Assembly: GCF_004402495.1 (NCBI RefSeq)
Contig: NZ_SOFH01000002.1
Span: forward strand, 45,833-109,832
Direction of reading: 5' to 3'
DNA: 64,000 nt
Source: Cryobacterium sp. HLT2-28
GTDB lineage: Bacteria; Actinomycetota; Actinomycetes; Actinomycetales; Microbacteriaceae
In this document: positions 61,821 to 64,000 of the stretch, in pieces
Layout of the letters: each line of letters begins with the position of its first letter
Position numbering within the stretch: position 1 is the first letter of the stretch
Position numbers and translations under genes: made by a program
The notes under the pieces: model-generated
Told to the model about the DNA's origin: nothing
The model's input: only the letters and a program-made list of their open reading frames with translations
Databases searched by the model: none

Positions 61821-63203
61821 GTGACCCCCCGCCAGCGCCGCGTCCTGATCGTGTCCATCCTGTCGTCCTTCGTGGCCTTCCTCGACGGCTCCATCATCAA
61901 CGTGGCGCTGCCCGCTATCGGGCGGGAGTTCGGCGGCGACCTGGCCCTGCAACAGTGGGTGGTCGACGGCTACCTGCTCTCCCTCGGCGCGTTGATCCTC
62001 GTGGCTGGCTCCCTCTCCGACACCTACGGCCGGGTGCGGGTGCTGCGGGCGGGCCTGATCTGGTTCGGGATCACCTCGCTGGCCTGCGCCGTGGCGCCGC
62101 TGGGGACCCTGCTGGTGGTGGCCAGGATCCTGCAGGGCGTGGCGGCCGCGCTGCTGGTGCCGAGCTCCCTCGCCCTGATCACCTCCACCTTCTCCGGCCC
62201 GGCGCAGGGCAAGGCGATCGGCGCCTGGACCGGCTGGACCGGCATCGCCGGCATCGCGGGACCGGTGCTCGGCGGCGTCCTGGTCGACACGATCGGCTGG
62301 CGCTTCGTCTTCGGGATCAATGTGCTGCCCATCCTGGTCACCCTGATCGTGCTGGCCCGGATCGATGAGCCGGCGCGCACCGGCCCGGCCGCCCGGATCG
62401 ACCTCGTGGGCGCGGGGCTGGCCGTCGTCGGCCTGGGTGCCCCCGTCTTCGCCCTGATCGAGCAGGGCCGACTGGGCTGGGGCAGCCCGGTGGTCGTCGT
62501 GCCGCTCATCGTGGGCGTGCTTGCGCTCGCCGCGTTCCTCCGGTGGGAGGCCCGGGCGCCGCAGCCGATGATGCCGCTCGGGCTGTTCCGAGTGCGCAAC
62601 TTCTGGGTCGGCAACATCGCCACCGTCGGCATCTACTCCGCACTGAGCCTGGGCTTCTTCATCTTCGCGGTCTACCTGCAGCAGGTGGGCGGGTTCTCCG
62701 CCACCGCGGCGGGAATCGCGGGGGTGCCGGCCACACTCATGCTGCTCCTCTTCGCGACACTGTTCGGCACCCTTGCCGGTCGCTACGGCCCGCGCCGGTT
62801 CATGACCATCGGCCCCATGGTCGCGGGGGCCGGCTTCCTGCTGCTCCTGGCCGCCGTGCCGCCGATCAACGTGTGGCTGCAGGTGGTGCCCGCCATCGTG
62901 CTGATCGGCCTCGGCCTGGCCATCACGGTCGCGCCGCTGACCTCGGCGGTGCTGGGATCGATCCGGGCGGAGCAGGCCGGTATCGGATCGGCCATCAACA
63001 ACGCCGTGTCGCGGGTTGCCGGCCTCATCGCCGTGGCCCTGGCCGGCACGATCATCGGCGAACGGCTCGATCTGGCCGGCTTCCAGCGGGTGATGGTCGT
63101 CGTCGCCGTGCTCATGTTCGCCGGCGGGATCGTGTCCTGGCTGGGCATCCGCACCCCGGTCGTCGCCTCGCACGAACGAGACAGCTCGGAAAAACTGTTA
63201 TAG
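61821..63203 (+). CDS. MFS exporter, DHA2 family
   Basis: The 460-residue protein has about 14 helices, motif A SLSDTYGRVRVLRAG and the antiporter motif C GIAGPVLGGVLVD, so it is probably a drug/proton antiporter. The long open frame upstream is rejected since the promoter lies directly in front of the GTG. Divergent from the flavodoxin-like gene. The tRNA follows. Confidence 0.88.
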   Translation: MTPRQRRVLIVSILSSFVAFLDGSIINVALPAIGREFGGDLALQQWVVDGYLLSLGALILVAGSLSDTYGRVRVLRAGLIWFGITSLACAVAPLGTLLVVARILQGVAAALLVPSSLALITSTFSGPAQGKAIGAWTGWTGIAGIAGPVLGGVLVDTIGWRFVFGINVLPILVTLIVLARIDEPARTGPAARIDLVGAGLAVVGLGAPVFALIEQGRLGWGSPVVVVPLIVGVLALAAFLRWEARAPQPMMPLGLFRVRNFWVGNIATVGIYSALSLGFFIFAVYLQQVGGFSATAAGIAGVPATLMLLLFATLFGTLAGRYGPRRFMTIGPMVAGAGFLLLLAAVPPINVWLQVVPAIVLIGLGLAITVAPLTSAVLGSIRAEQAGIGSAINNAVSRVAGLIAVALAGTIIGERLDLAGFQRVMVVVAVLMFAGGIVSWLGIRTPVVASHERDSSEKLL

Positions 63204-63245
63204 TTTCCAAGTTGTCTTCGAGCGTAAAGTTCGAACGGCACCACT

Positions 63246-63318
63246 GCGCTCGTAGCTCAACGGATAGAGCATCTGACTACGGATCAGAAGGTTGGGGGTT
63301 CGAATCCCTTCGGGCGCA
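63246..63318 (+). tRNA. tRNA-Arg (anticodon ACG)
   Basis: The 73-base gene folds as a full cloverleaf: acceptor GCGCTCG/CGGGCGC with one G-U pair, D stem GCTC/GAGC, anticodon stem TCTGA/TCAGA with loop CTACGGA, T loop TTCGAAT. CCA is not encoded. The ACG anticodon reads CGU, CGC and CGA after inosine editing. A TAAAGT box is at 63225-63230. Confidence 0.96.
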
Positions 63319-63329
63319 CAGTAAGAAAG

Positions 63330-63359
63330 CGGCTCACTTCGGTGGGCCGTTTTCGTTTT
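63330..63359 (+). terminator. Rho-independent terminator of the tRNA
   Basis: CGGCTCAC and GTGGGCCG pair around a TTCG tetraloop, followed by the T-rich tract TTTTCGTTTT. This is the clearest classical terminator in the window. Confidence 0.9.
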
Positions 63360-63442
63360 CCCCTGGGGATCCTGCCCTTGCGCGGCCGAGCCGAGGGGGG
63401 AGACTGTGGGAATGGTCCGACAGGCGATCGAGGGAGACCTCA

Positions 63443-63736
63443 ATGAAGATCTTTCCCGGCGACCGGTGGGTGCGCGCATTCGTCGAAGGCACCACGGTGG
63501 TGGACAGCCGGGATTCGCTCCTGTTCTGGGAGGACGGCTTCCCGGTGCCCGGCTACGCCTTCTCGGCGGAGACCGCCGAGCTGCCGCTGCTCTCCGAAGG
63601 CGCTGACGCGCCCGTGCGGCGGGCGACGGCGAACGCCGCGGTCGACGGTCAGCGCGCAGCGAGCACTTTCCGCGTCGGCCTGGCCGAGTCGCGCCGCACG
63701 CTGGTGCGGTCACAGCCGGTGCACTTGAGCACGTAG
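63443..63736 (+). pseudogene. Truncated DUF427 protein gene
   Basis: AGGGAG and an ATG open a frame with a good DUF427 N-terminus (KIFPGDRWVRAFVEGTTVVD, LLFWEDGFPVPGYAF) for about 50 residues. After about 63590 the translation no longer resembles the family and stops at residue 97, while DUF427 proteins are usually longer. The lost part adjoins a zinc-ribbon ORF on the other strand and an insertion sequence, so a deletion or insertion has probably replaced the 3' end. Confidence 0.7.
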
Positions 63737-63819
63737 AGCGGAAGGGTCAGCCGTTCGGCATGGGCAGGATTCGGCGTGAGCCGGGCCGGCGAATGACAAA
63801 ACGGGCAGGTGATTCTCAT
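63649..63819 (-). CDS. Small zinc-ribbon protein, 56 residues
   Basis: An ATG preceded by GAGGGGG opens a frame with two Cys pairs, CPFC at residues 5-8 and CTGC at 33-36, spaced as a zinc ribbon, and a basic C-terminus (VRRDSARPTRKVLAAR). It lies antisense to the diverged tail of the DUF427 fragment. The Cys pattern and ribosome site favour a real gene; function unknown. Confidence 0.6.
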   Translation of the reverse strand: MRITCPFCHSPARLTPNPAHAERLTLPLYVLKCTGCDRTSVRRDSARPTRKVLAAR

Positions 63820-63918
63820 GGTGATGTACCCCCTCGGGCAAGAACGCCACGCTTGCGAAGTGTAATTCCGAAGTTACTCCGCGCCGACGGGGAGAGTCAC
63901 CCCCTAGATGAGTGAGTC

Positions 63919-64000
63919 CTAATGGTCGTAGGCGATGAGGGATCGTTTGTTGGGTGTTCCGAGGAGCCAGTTGTGCCAGATTCCGGCGGCGAGGGCGAGT
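63919..64000 (-). mobile_element. 3' end of an insertion sequence transposase (IS982-like)
   Basis: The last 26 codons read LALAAGIWHNWLLGTPNKRS followed by LIAYDH and a stop on the minus strand. The IWHN...RSLIAYDH ending is recalled as typical of IS982-family transposases in actinobacteria. The rest of the element lies beyond the window; its terminal repeat is probably within 63850-63918. Confidence 0.7.

Overview
The window is high-GC DNA (about 70% GC by eye) with tightly packed genes, many GTG starts, ATGA/GTGA stop-start overlaps, and frequent -10 boxes lying directly in front of start codons. Coenzyme F420 genes, a DUF3151-purA pair, DtxR-type regulation and giant zinc-ribbon membrane proteins point to an actinobacterium. 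The recurring GGATGCC/GCATCCG codon context and the gene repertoire suggest Microbacteriaceae; this placement is inference, no marker gene was compared.

Layout. 1-4.4 kb: end of a short-chain dehydrogenase, then a nucleoside hydrolase/MFS pair divergent from a GntR regulator. 4.4-12.9 kb: a 1631-residue membrane protein, an alpha/beta hydrolase, an AEC carrier, a monooxygenase-domain membrane protein and xthA. 12.9-24.5 kb: coenzyme F420 genes (an F420-dependent oxidoreductase overlapping cofE; cofC; cofD translationally coupled to a putative F420-0 ABC importer), interrupted by an M1 peptidase lipoprotein and a fructose PTS protein. 24.7-37.4 kb: a complete-looking catabolic operon for reduced pyrimidines (beta-ureidopropionase, dihydropyrimidinase, an F420-type luciferase-like oxidoreductase, a four-gene ABC importer, beta-alanine aminotransferase and malonate/methylmalonate semialdehyde dehydrogenase), bracketed by a MocR and a LysR regulator. 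37.5-45.7 kb: pyrE with a septum-formation-like membrane protein, a NagD-type HAD phosphatase, mntH-mntR, trmH, an NTF2-like protein and a Balon/Rv2629-type ribosome-associated protein. 45.8-49.3 kb: a TetR-controlled YhgE/Pip export-type locus with a degenerate ABC protein. 49.4-63.2 kb: DUF3151-purA, a GNAT enzyme, an EamA transporter, chorismate mutase, an SDR, a DUF559 nuclease, purL, an aldo/keto reductase, a carboxylesterase, a flavodoxin-like protein and an MFS exporter. 63.2-64 kb: tRNA-Arg(ACG), a truncated DUF427 gene, a small zinc-ribbon ORF and the end of an insertion sequence.

The most interesting metabolic reading links the F420 block to the pyrimidine operon. The operon has every step from dihydropyrimidine to acetyl-CoA but no classical dihydropyrimidine dehydrogenase; the luciferase-like oxidoreductase inside it is a candidate for the missing redox step. 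The most interesting structural reading is a set of at least ten long intergenic inverted repeats in several sequence families. Members of one family sit on both sides of single genes (cofC, the EamA transporter, the DUF559 nuclease), and one perfect 24-bp-arm copy lies inside a reading frame upstream of cofD.
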